Shown here piece by piece: positions 1-6,371 of a DNA stretch of 19,749 nucleotides (position 1 is its first letter; every line of letters begins with the position of its first letter). This stretch comes from an uncultured Prevotellaceae bacterium (lineage in GTDB: Bacteria > Bacteroidota > Bacteroidia > Bacteroidales > Bacteroidaceae), in contig CALFJG010000029.1 in assembly GCA_937877625.1 (NCBI GenBank), forward strand, positions 1 through 19,749, written 5' to 3'. Position numbers and translations under genes: made by a program. A model generated the notes under the pieces. That model searched no databases. It was not told where the DNA came from and saw nothing but the letters and a program-made list of their open reading frames with translations.

Positions 1-214
1 AATGTAAACGCGGCAAATAAGGTATGCAAAAGAAGATGGTGCGGGCGAGGTGTGCTATCGGAACGCACGCGGATGGCGTGCAAGAGAATGCAGGCGAGCC
101 GCCTGCGCTCCCAGAGGCTGCGTCCCCAGAGGGCTGTATTAGAACAACAAACCCGCACAAACACTATGTTCATACGGGTTTGCATATTGTTTACTGTAGT
201 TCTTACTCTTACTT
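1..214. repeat. Structured direct repeat, copy A (left flank of XRE/AlbA_2 module)
   Basis: The sequence matches 2382-2623 in the same orientation. The last 127 nt (88-214) are identical to 2497-2623, while the first part has scattered substitutions. Copy A lacks about 28 nt present in copy B. It holds short hairpins: GCACGC/GCGTGC (65-81), CAGGCG/CGCCTG with a 3-nt loop (91-105), and an 8-bp CAAACCCG/CGGGTTTG stem near its 3' half. The match begins at base 1, so the element may extend left of the window. The open frames across it look like chance readings of a GC-rich hairpin repeat. It could be a REP/MITE-like dispersed element or the end of a larger mobile element; its class was not recognised. 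Confidence 0.85.
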
Positions 215-488
215 CACCTCCTCGAACCTAACCATATATGAGTATCATAAGTTAGGAATGCGTGGCACAAATATGTTGTGCGAATTACATTGAAAAACTA
301 TCTTGAATGCTTTCGCCAAAGGGCATTAACGTCCCTATTTCTCGGCACTTTCGGTATGCTCATCTATGATATGCTCATTTATCCTGGTGTAGAGGTCGCC
401 GGGCCTGTACTCAAGCTTTTTGGCGAAAGTTTCGATAGCCAATTACGCAAGCAATACGGAAATCGTTATAAGGAACTACTTTGGCCAC
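215..488. other. Gene-poor stretch downstream of the AlbA_2 gene, with two dyads and a possible gene remnant
   Basis: No convincing intact gene is present. Two inverted repeats sit next to each other: CCTAAC/GTTAGG (227-232 and 251-256) and GCACAA-ATATG-TTGTGC (265-281), the latter with outer AATG/CATT arms. On the minus strand a short open stretch (436 down to a TAG at 335-337) reads like protein, with a hydrophilic IETFAKKLEYRPGDLYTRIN-type segment. It is closed by stops on both sides and may be a decayed gene fragment. The plus-strand ORFs here have no recognisable features. Confidence 0.4.
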
Positions 489-2024
489 TTATTCTTTCTT
501 GTTAATGATAACCCATTTGCCCTCCTTACGACCACCTTCTCGGCTCAAGATTCCTTTTTCTTGAAGTACAGCCAGCTCTCGCTTAATAGTTTTTTCCGAC
601 ACCTTTATCTTTTGGGACATTTCCTGAATCGTTATCAGGCCATTACCCTTTATGAGAAGTAAGATAAAACCTTGTCTATCAGACACTTCTTTTAAGACTT
701 CTTTTGGGTCATCTTTTGGGCCACCTTTTACGCCATCCTTTTTCTGTACGAACTGTTCTTTTATGAAAGCTGGGTGGCACGGAATGTCTATCAGGAAGTA
801 AGTACGTTCTTCATCCGTCTCAATGGTTGCCTGTGGCGACCCATTGTCTTTTAGTTCATCCTGAATAGTAGGGATGCCAGTAGCTCGGCCTTCGGTAAGT
901 TCCAGTTCTTTTAGAAATTCCCCGAGCCGACGATTGCGATAGCGACGTGAACGTAGCGATATGCCTTTCTGGACAGCCTCCATCGGGATGGTGTGGTTGG
1001 GGCCAGAGAAACTGAGAATAGATATGCGCTCTGGTTCTACGGTGATTTCAACCGGCTCCCGTATCGTCCAATCTCTATGATACAGACTATTGACGACAGC
1101 TTCTTCCAAAGCCTGATAGGGGTAGTTGAAGAATGTTATGGATTGCGCCCTGTCCTTGGGCTTAATAATCTGTTTCTTGATGATATTGGTGTTGAGGTAG
1201 CTTAACGTCTTCTCTATCATCTGCGGCACACTGCCCCTGATGGGTTTCACCTCTATCAGGTTATTGGGATTCCGTTCTCTACCTTCAGGGAAAATAACTA
1301 TCTCTATCTGCGCTTGACGGAAGAAACGGTCAGGGCGTTCCGAAAACATCATCGCTGCCACATTCCTGATGCGCCATCCTTCTGGCACAATCTCTAATAA
1401 GTCCATCTGCTCCAGTACATCCTCTATGTGGTCGGTCAGTGAGATGTCAGCCAAGCTACTCTTCACTTTCACGAGGTAGTTATGCAGGAGCAATGGCGAT
1501 ATATCCGTCAGCTTGATGTCGTCGTTTCCACGGTCATCAAAGGGCATACGATTGGCGAGGTTTATCAGTTCACGCTCGTATTCGTCTTTCGGAACAATAC
1601 TGCTACTGTTGTAGCGGATGTAGTAGTTATATGTCTTCTGCTTGGCCGTTATTTGGTCAGGCACTTTGTATGGCCTGCGCTCACCGGGAGAAACCTTGAT
1701 GACGAGAATTGTCTTTCCGTCTGCTTCCTCAATATACAATCTCGGCTGATAGTACGGGCGCATCAGGTTGTTATAACCCACCATATCCTTCTCGATAGGT
1801 TCTATCTGATTGGTGTCAATGCCTGTAACAGGTCTTATGGCATGGCCGTTCTCTTCCTTAACTCCCACCACGATATAGCCTCCACCTGTTTCGTCGAAGT
1901 CATTGGCGAATGCGCAAATGGAGCGGTAGATAGCATCGGGGTTCCAGCCGGTCTTGTATTCAATGCGGTCGCCTTCTACAGCTCGTCCGTTCAGAAGTTC
2001 TTCTATGTTGATTGGTAGTCTCAT
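489..2024 (-). CDS. AlbA_2 (Schlafen-type) / GHKL ATPase-like / winged-helix putative regulator
   Basis: This is an intact 511-aa protein of the 'ATP-binding protein / RecG-related predicted transcriptional regulator' family. The N-terminal AlbA_2 domain (about residues 15-145) shows DRIEYKTGWN and the glycine-rich GGGYIVVGV strand. A central HATPase_c_4-like domain (about 300-415) has an N-box-like helix at 305-319 (E308, N312, H317 in ALEEAVVNSLYHRDW) and the EGRATGIP motif near 378-385. A short linker of 4-residue repeats (429-448) leads to a C-terminal winged helix (about 455-505). The family is usually inferred to bind nucleic acid or regulate transcription; its ligand and targets are unknown. 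The gene lies 16 nt after the broken XRE gene and probably shares its promoter. No terminator is visible after the stop. The start at MRLPINIEEL fits the domain boundary. Several such proteins occur in defence or mobile-element contexts, but nothing here proves such a role. Confidence 0.85.
   Translation of the reverse strand: MRLPINIEELLNGRAVEGDRIEYKTGWNPDAIYRSICAFANDFDETGGGYIVVGVKEENGHAIRPVTGIDTNQIEPIEKDMVGYNNLMRPYYQPRLYIEEADGKTILVIKVSPGERRPYKVPDQITAKQKTYNYYIRYNSSSIVPKDEYERELINLANRMPFDDRGNDDIKLTDISPLLLHNYLVKVKSSLADISLTDHIEDVLEQMDLLEIVPEGWRIRNVAAMMFSERPDRFFRQAQIEIVIFPEGRERNPNNLIEVKPIRGSVPQMIEKTLSYLNTNIIKKQIIKPKDRAQSITFFNYPYQALEEAVVNSLYHRDWTIREPVEITVEPERISILSFSGPNHTIPMEAVQKGISLRSRRYRNRRLGEFLKELELTEGRATGIPTIQDELKDNGSPQATIETDEERTYFLIDIPCHPAFIKEQFVQKKDGVKGGPKDDPKEVLKEVSDRQGFILLLIKGNGLITIQEMSQKIKVSEKTIKRELAVLQEKGILSREGGRKEGKWVIINKKE
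681..740 (-). repeat. In-frame 12-nt tandem repeat inside the AlbA_2 gene
   Basis: Five consecutive 12-nt units encode the tetrapeptides KDGV, KGGP, KDDP, KEVL and KEVS (residues 429-448). The middle units are the most alike at the DNA level, as each carries a core like CATCTTTTGGG or CACCTTTTACG. They form the hinge between the GHKL-like domain and the C-terminal winged helix. Unit gain or loss by slippage would keep the reading frame, so length polymorphism between strains is plausible. Confidence 0.7.
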
Positions 2025-2040
2025 ATTTTCAGCTGTTTGT

Positions 2041-2250
2041 TTATCGCTCTTTTGTTGACCAAAGCAAATCCTTCACATCCACATTGAGACTCCTGGCGAT
2101 TTCCACCAGGGTCTCCAAACTGGGCTAAGATGCATTGGTACACCACTTTCTCACCGATGTTGGGTCTTTGCCAAGTTGCTCAGCCAGCCACTTATTCGTC
2201 CTCTTTTGTTCGGCTAAAACCACCTTTAGCCGATTGATGTCCTGTGCCAT
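2041..2250 (-). pseudogene. Small XRE-family HTH regulator interrupted by an in-frame TAG
   Basis: From the ATG at 2250 the frame encodes MAQDINRLKVVLAEQKRTNK, then WLAEQLGKDPTSVRKWCTNA and S, then TAG (2125-2127). It continues in the same frame with PSLETLVEIARSLNVDVKDL and LWSTKER to a TAA at 2041-2043. The complete 69-aa reading is a typical XRE helix-turn-helix protein. In relatives the stop position is usually glutamine (…SQPSLETL…), so one CAG-to-TAG change explains the break. The truncated 41-aa product keeps the DNA-contact helices but loses the helices that normally form the dimer. It sits directly upstream of the AlbA_2 gene with a 16-nt gap and was probably its co-encoded regulator. 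A sequencing error or a suppressor tRNA would be the alternatives. Confidence 0.75.
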
Positions 2251-2277
2251 TATGTCTATTTATCGTTGTTTATGGCA

Positions 2278-2285
2278 CAAAGGTA
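2278..2285 (-). promoter_or_regulatory. Bacteroidota-type -7 element for the XRE/AlbA_2 pair
   Basis: The minus strand reads TACCTTTG, which matches the TAnnTTTG consensus. It lies 27 nt upstream of the XRE start codon, predicting a leader of roughly 20-25 nt. No clean -33 TTTG is present at the expected distance, so only half of the promoter is supported. Confidence 0.5.
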
Positions 2286-2381
2286 CAGCATTTTCTTGAT
2301 ATAATTACTATTGGATACTTTGCCAAAAAGAGGCCTGAAATCTCTTGAACCTTCTGATTTCAACAGACATCGCGCCCATTA

Positions 2382-2623
2382 AATGTAAACGCGGCAAATA
2401 AGGTATGCAAAAGAAGATTGTGCGGGCGAGATGGCTATCGGAGCGCACGCGGATGGCGTGCAAAATCGTGCAGGCGAGGATGCCTGTCGCTCCTATATGC
2501 AGGCGAGCCGCCTGCGCTCCCAGAGGCTGCGTCCCCAGAGGGCTGTATTAGAACAACAAACCCGCACAAACACTATGTTCATACGGGTTTGCATATTGTT
2601 TACTGTAGTTCTTACTCTTACTT
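2382..2623. repeat. Structured direct repeat, copy B (right flank of XRE/AlbA_2 module)
   Basis: This is a second copy of the element at 1-214, in the same orientation. It has an extra internal unit: two successive CAGGCGAG-type hairpins (CAGGC-gaggat-GCCTG, then CAGGCG-agc-CGCCTG) where copy A has one. That suggests expansion or contraction of a small hairpin unit. The region downstream of 2497 is identical to copy A, so the duplication is recent or kept alike by gene conversion. It encodes nothing recognisable. Confidence 0.85.
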
Positions 2624-2766
2624 TATGACCAAAAAGAAGGTGCATTTTTTTATTTCGCTCAAAATAACTTTTAGCGGGCGGCAATAAAAATTATTTAGGA
2701 CACTCTTGGCCATAATTACGAAACTATGATGCGGGTGTTTCATTGCGGAAAGCGCGGAAGCAGGTT
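2624..2766. other. AT-rich intergenic spacer upstream of trx, carrying a composite motif
   Basis: No gene is seen. On the minus strand, 2698 to 2657 contains CTAAATAA, ATTG, CCGCTAAAA and TGAGC in order. The same order and similar spacing occur on the plus strand at 19684-19723. The 10-mer CATTGCGGAA (2741-2750) also appears in reverse complement near the right edge (19734-19743). This may be an insertion-element end or a dispersed regulatory motif. Confidence 0.4.
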
Positions 2767-2782
2767 TGGCACGTCATTTGCT
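2767..2782 (+). promoter_or_regulatory. Sigma-54 (RpoN) -24/-12 promoter ahead of the trx operon
   Basis: The sequence TGGCACG-TCAT-TTGCT matches the sigma-54 consensus TGGCACGrnnnTTGCw at every specified base except the purine position. The invariant GG (2768-2769) and GC (2780-2781) are separated by exactly 10 nt. Transcription would start near 2793, giving a leader of about 41 nt before the thioredoxin ATG. Many Bacteroidales encode RpoN. No activator-binding site was recognised upstream. Confidence 0.65.
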
Positions 2783-2833
2783 CATAAGATAGTGAAAAGA
2801 ACTTTATCTAATTATCTAAATCTCCCTTTCCTT

Positions 2834-3151
2834 ATGATTACCAACCCTTCTGTAGCGGCTTTTGAGGAAGTCTTGAAGGCTGAACAGCCTGTTGTCGTGG
2901 ATTTTAATGCCAACTGGTGCGGTCCTTGCCGCATGCTTGCTCCTATTGTGGAGGAACTTGATACCGAGTATTCTGGACGAGTACAATTCGTGTCGGTTGA
3001 TGTAGATGCTTGCGAGGATTTAGCTATGGAGTATAAGATACGCAACATTCCGACGTTGCTTTTCATCAAGAATGGCGAAACTGTAGCAAAACAAGTTGGC
3101 GCAGCTCCTAAGAATTCTTTGGTAGAAAAGATTGAGAGCCTTTTGGCATAA
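2834..3151 (+). CDS. trxA: Thioredoxin
   Basis: This 105-aa protein is the size of a classical single-domain thioredoxin. It acts in the cytoplasm as a dithiol-disulfide reductant, recycled by thioredoxin reductase. The active site WCGPC lies at residues 28-32 and the conserved cis-proline at P73 in IRNIPTLLF. The FNANWCGPC context and the VDVDACEDLA strand-helix are typical. There is no signal peptide when the ATG at 2834 is used. The frame is open upstream, but that extension is non-conserved and would cross the sigma-54 promoter, so 2834 is chosen. It is the first gene of a plus-strand unit with the acidic protein (42-nt gap) and rsmA. Control by a sigma-54 promoter would tie it to a specific signal rather than constitutive expression. 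Confidence 0.95.
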   Translation: MITNPSVAAFEEVLKAEQPVVVDFNANWCGPCRMLAPIVEELDTEYSGRVQFVSVDVDACEDLAMEYKIRNIPTLLFIKNGETVAKQVGAAPKNSLVEKIESLLA

Positions 3152-3193
3152 TTGAAAAATTGCAACGAAATCTCTGCCCCAACACCTTTTCTT

Positions 3194-3517
3194 ATGAATA
3201 TAGACGAAGAATTATTGCTTGATGCCCAAGAGGATGCTCAGTTGGTTGCGTATATTCAAGAGCATCTGCCTGCAGACGTTGTAGCGCGTTTCTCAGAGGA
3301 CGACCTTTATTATATTCTTGATGTAGCGGAAGAGTATTTTGCCGAAAGCGGTGTGCTTGATGCCGAAGCCGATGATGAAGGCTATGTAAACATAGACCTT
3401 GAAGCCGTCGCAGAGCATATAGCCGCTAAGGCGCGTAAGGAATATAATGCCGAGTTTGCGATAGATGATTTGGAACTTATCGTAGAGGCGCAACTCAACT
3501 TCGGTGAAGAACAATAA
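3194..3517 (+). CDS. Small acidic protein of unknown function between trx and rsmA
   Basis: This 107-aa protein is strongly acidic, with runs such as DEELLLDAQEDAQL and DAEADDEGY. It is predicted to be soluble and mostly helical, without signal peptide or membrane segment. No catalytic motif or known domain is recognised; I recall similar proteins as Bacteroidales hypotheticals next to thioredoxin. The start at 3194 (CTTATG) is chosen over the longer frame because the sequence upstream is proline/cysteine-rich and lies in the intergenic gap. The gap to rsmA is 8 nt, so the two are almost certainly co-transcribed. Possible roles include a ribosome- or RNA-associated accessory protein, but this is speculation from position only. 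Confidence 0.85.
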   Translation: MNIDEELLLDAQEDAQLVAYIQEHLPADVVARFSEDDLYYILDVAEEYFAESGVLDAEADDEGYVNIDLEAVAEHIAAKARKEYNAEFAIDDLELIVEAQLNFGEEQ

Positions 3518-3525
3518 TTTTCTTC

Positions 3526-4344
3526 ATGCGCTACGTTCGTCCGAAGAAAGCGTTAGGTCAGCATTTTCTTTGTGATCTTAGCATAGCCCGTCGTATTGCC
3601 GACACGGTTGATGCTTGTCCTGTCCTGCCTATTTTAGAAGTGGGGCCTGGTACGGGTGTACTCACTCAGTTCTTGTTGGAGAAAGGGAGGCCGCTGCGTG
3701 TGGTAGAGATAGACAACGAGAGTGTGTCCTATCTCTTGCAGCATTTTCCGCAGTTGGCCGACGAGGACATCATACCTGATGATTTCTTGAAGATGCACCT
3801 TGAGCGTACCTTTGGTGAACCGTTTGTGCTAACGGGGAATTATCCGTATAATATCAGTTCGCAGATTTTTCTTCGTGTAGCGGAGTACCGCGATCTTATT
3901 CCGTGTTGTACGGGAATGGTGCAAAAAGAAGTGGCAGAGCGTTTGGCGGCTCAACCAGGCACAAAAGCTTTTGGCATATTGAGTGCGTTGGTACAGATGT
4001 GGTACGACGTGGAATATCTTTTCACGGTAGAGCCCGAGGTGTTTAACCCACCGCCTAAGGTTCGTAGTGCTGTGATACGTCTTATACGTAACGCCCGTAC
4101 GGAAGCCGGTTGCGACGAACGACTATATCGCAGACTTGTGAAGACTGTTTTCAACCAGCGGCGCAAGATGCTTCGCGTGACGCTACGTGGCTTGCTGGCT
4201 CAGCTCGATAACGAACGCGGCTGCACCACGGACTACTCCGCTATGCTTGCCGAGCCTTTGTTTACACGGCGTCCAGAACAACTGAGCGTGGATGACTTTA
4301 TCGCTCTCACACAGCGAATATCGCGAAAGGACTATTCTATATAG
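3526..4344 (+). CDS. rsmA: 16S rRNA (adenine1518/1519-N6)-dimethyltransferase
   Basis: This 272-aa protein is the normal length for RsmA/KsgA. It dimethylates two adjacent adenines in helix 45 of 16S rRNA using S-adenosylmethionine during small-subunit maturation. Seen features: the N-terminal KKALGQHFL signature (residues 7-15), SAM motif I LEVGPGTGVLTQ (37-48), acidic EID (61-63), and the catalytic motif NYPYNIS (105-111). A C-terminal helical domain includes FNPPPKVRSAVIRL. It is the last gene of the trx unit, 8 nt after the acidic protein. Its stop codon lies inside the 3' end of the convergent speA gene (13-nt overlap), leaving no room for a separate terminator. Confidence 0.97.
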   Translation: MRYVRPKKALGQHFLCDLSIARRIADTVDACPVLPILEVGPGTGVLTQFLLEKGRPLRVVEIDNESVSYLLQHFPQLADEDIIPDDFLKMHLERTFGEPFVLTGNYPYNISSQIFLRVAEYRDLIPCCTGMVQKEVAERLAAQPGTKAFGILSALVQMWYDVEYLFTVEPEVFNPPPKVRSAVIRLIRNARTEAGCDERLYRRLVKTVFNQRRKMLRVTLRGLLAQLDNERGCTTDYSAMLAEPLFTRRPEQLSVDDFIALTQRISRKDYSI

Positions 4345-6239
4345 GTGTAGCCGTACAGGCCGCTGCGATAGTTAGATATAAATTCCTTGCCCTCTTCTGG
4401 GGTGATACGTTTTTCTTTTACGGCACGCGTCACCCAAGTTTCTAACCGTCGCACCAGACGTTTCGGATCGTATTGCACATAATCCAAGAGGTCGGCCACG
4501 GTCTCCCCGTCAATGGTTTTGTCAATATGCCAGTCCTCTTCGTCGACAGAGATATGCACCGCGTTGGTATCTCCGAAAAGGTTGTGCATATTTCCGAGGA
4601 TTTCTTGGTACGCTCCAGCAAGGAATACCCCAATATAGTAGTGTTCGCCGGGTTTTATTTCGTGCAGAGGTATATAAGTCTTTTGTTGGTCGTGATTTAC
4701 GTAGGCATCTATTTTGCCGTCGCTATCGCAAGTGATGTCTTGTATGGTGGCATTTCTCATGGGCTTTTCTTCAAGTCTGGCCAGCGGCATTATAGGGAAG
4801 ATTTGGTCAATACCCCATGCATCAGGCAACGATTGGAAGAGAGAGAAATTGCAAAAGTATTTGTCGGCCATCAAACTATCTAAAGCCCGTAGTTCGTCGG
4901 GGACGTGTTTTTGATGGTGAGAGAGCTCATCTACTTCGCGTGTTACGCTCCAATATAGGCTTTCTATCTGTGCGCGTGTACGCAGGTCGATAATGCCGTG
5001 TCGGAAGAGGTCAAGTGCTTCAGCGCGTATATCCTCGGCATCGTGCCAATCCTCAAGCATAGAGCGCGGGGAGAGTTTGTCCCATATCTCCGTGAGGTCT
5101 TTCACCAGTTGGTGGGCATTTTCATTGGGCTGAAAATCTTGTGCCATTTCACTTAGCCGCACGCTTTCCATTACATCAAGCACCAGCAGGCTATGGTGTG
5201 CCGTCAGCGAGCGTCCTCCTTCGGTAATAATGTTTGGGTGGGGGATGTCGTTTTTGTTGGAGGCATCTACGAAGTTATAAACACAGTCGTTTACGTACTC
5301 TTGTACGGTATAGTTCACGCTACTTTGCGAGTTGCTGGATCGCGTTCCATCGTAGTCCACACCGAGTCCTCCGCCACAGTCCACAAACTCTATCTGCCAC
5401 CCCATAGTACGGAGTTGCACATAGTATTGTGCTGCTTCTCGCAGCGCGGTATTGATACGTCGTATCTTAGTGATTTGGCTTCCTATATGGAAGTGGATAA
5501 GGCGCAAGCAGTCGTGTAGTCCGTGTTCATCAAGCCAGTCAAGGGCTTGTAGGAGTTCGCTGCACGAGAGTCCAAATTTACTTGCATCACCGCCGCTTTC
5601 TTCCCATTTACCGCTTCCACTACTTGCCAGTTTTATGCGTATGCCCAGATTTGGTCGCACACCGATTTTCTCTGCCGCTTGTGCAATGATTTGCAGCTCG
5701 GGGAGTTTCTCTATCACCAAAAACACGCGTTTCCCCATCTTTTGTGCTAACAAAGCCAGTTCTATGTAGTTGCGGTCTTTATGGCCGTTGCAAATGATAG
5801 GACTATCGCTGTCCATATTCACACCGAGTACTGCATGTAGCTCGGGTTTTGCACCGCATTCCAGCCCGAGGTTGTAGCGTGCGCCGTGGCTAATGATTTC
5901 CTCTACCACGGGGCGCATCTGGTTGACCTTGATGGGGTAAATGATAAAGTGCTCGCCCTGATAGGCATATTCCTTGCGTGCCTTGCCGAAGCAGTTGGCT
6001 GTCATCTCTATGCGGTCGGCCAGGATATCGGGGAAACGAAGCAATACCGGAGCAGGCACATCGCGCTCTTCAAGCTCGTTCATCACTTCTTGCAGGTCAA
6101 CCTGCACGCCACTTTTTTTAGGAGACACAAAGGCGTGTCCCTCCTTATTTATTCCGAAATATCCTGCGCCCCATCCTTTTACATTGTAAAGGTCTTCCGA
6201 GTCTTCAATACGCCATTTTCTCATAGTCGTTGTAGGCAT
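4332..6239 (-). CDS. speA: Biosynthetic arginine decarboxylase
   Basis: This 635-aa protein is full length for the SpeA family of PLP enzymes. It converts arginine to agmatine, the first step of the agmatine route to putrescine and spermidine. The alanine-racemase-like barrel carries the PLP lysine K104 in YPIKVNQ. HFHIGSQI, a glycine-rich VDCGGGLGVDYDG loop and ITEGGRSLTAHH follow. The catalytic cysteine motif CDSDGK lies at 504-509 and GVFLAGAYQEILG near the cofactor site. It is the last gene of the minus-strand run, about 130 nt after rdgB, with an 8-bp inverted repeat directly before its ATG. Its 3' end overlaps rsmA. No genes for agmatine processing are visible in this window. Confidence 0.97.
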   Translation of the reverse strand: MPTTTMRKWRIEDSEDLYNVKGWGAGYFGINKEGHAFVSPKKSGVQVDLQEVMNELEERDVPAPVLLRFPDILADRIEMTANCFGKARKEYAYQGEHFIIYPIKVNQMRPVVEEIISHGARYNLGLECGAKPELHAVLGVNMDSDSPIICNGHKDRNYIELALLAQKMGKRVFLVIEKLPELQIIAQAAEKIGVRPNLGIRIKLASSGSGKWEESGGDASKFGLSCSELLQALDWLDEHGLHDCLRLIHFHIGSQITKIRRINTALREAAQYYVQLRTMGWQIEFVDCGGGLGVDYDGTRSSNSQSSVNYTVQEYVNDCVYNFVDASNKNDIPHPNIITEGGRSLTAHHSLLVLDVMESVRLSEMAQDFQPNENAHQLVKDLTEIWDKLSPRSMLEDWHDAEDIRAEALDLFRHGIIDLRTRAQIESLYWSVTREVDELSHHQKHVPDELRALDSLMADKYFCNFSLFQSLPDAWGIDQIFPIMPLARLEEKPMRNATIQDITCDSDGKIDAYVNHDQQKTYIPLHEIKPGEHYYIGVFLAGAYQEILGNMHNLFGDTNAVHISVDEEDWHIDKTIDGETVADLLDYVQYDPKRLVRRLETWVTRAVKEKRITPEEGKEFISNYRSGLYGYTYIE

Positions 6240-6240
6240 T

Positions 6241-6284
6241 AACCATTGACTTTTCGATTAAGAAGCGAAGTGCGAGCAATGGTT
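6241..6284 (-). promoter_or_regulatory. Inverted repeat in the speA leader, abutting the start codon
   Basis: Perfect 8-bp arms, AACCATTG (6241-6248) and CAATGGTT (6277-6284), flank a 28-nt spacer and end one base from the speA ATG at 6239. In the transcript this would fold a stem over the translation start region. It could be a translational control hairpin or a protein-binding dyad. The rest of the gap (6285-6371) shows no further strong signal. Confidence 0.5.
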
Positions 6285-6371
6285 GTTGGTTAATGTTTAG
6301 GTGTTTATTGTTAGTAGTTAGGGGTGTTAAGCCGTCCGTGATGAATATGGCTTACAAATAGCCTTTACTCA

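Noticed and set aside
264..281. TGGCACAA segment as a second sigma-54 site
   Set aside because: The GC half does not occur 10 nt after the GG, so the required spacing is missing.
24..293. Plus-strand ORF across repeat copy A
   Set aside because: It lies mostly on a repeated hairpin element. The similar ORF on copy B is only partly in the same frame and no domain or composition typical of protein is seen.
278..505. 75-aa plus-strand ORF left of the AlbA_2 gene
   Set aside because: It has no start context, runs into the 3' end of the AlbA_2 gene and shows no recognisable domain.
681..740. CRISPR-like short repeats
   Set aside because: The units are contiguous 12-mers in frame within a coding region and have no spacers.
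1482..2018. 178-aa plus-strand ORF opposite the AlbA_2 gene
   Set aside because: It is fully antisense to a well-supported gene with recognisable domains, and its translation shows no family signature.
2418..2687. ORFs across repeat copy B on both strands
   Set aside because: They are chance readings of the same GC-rich structured repeat, with high arginine/cysteine content and no conserved motif.
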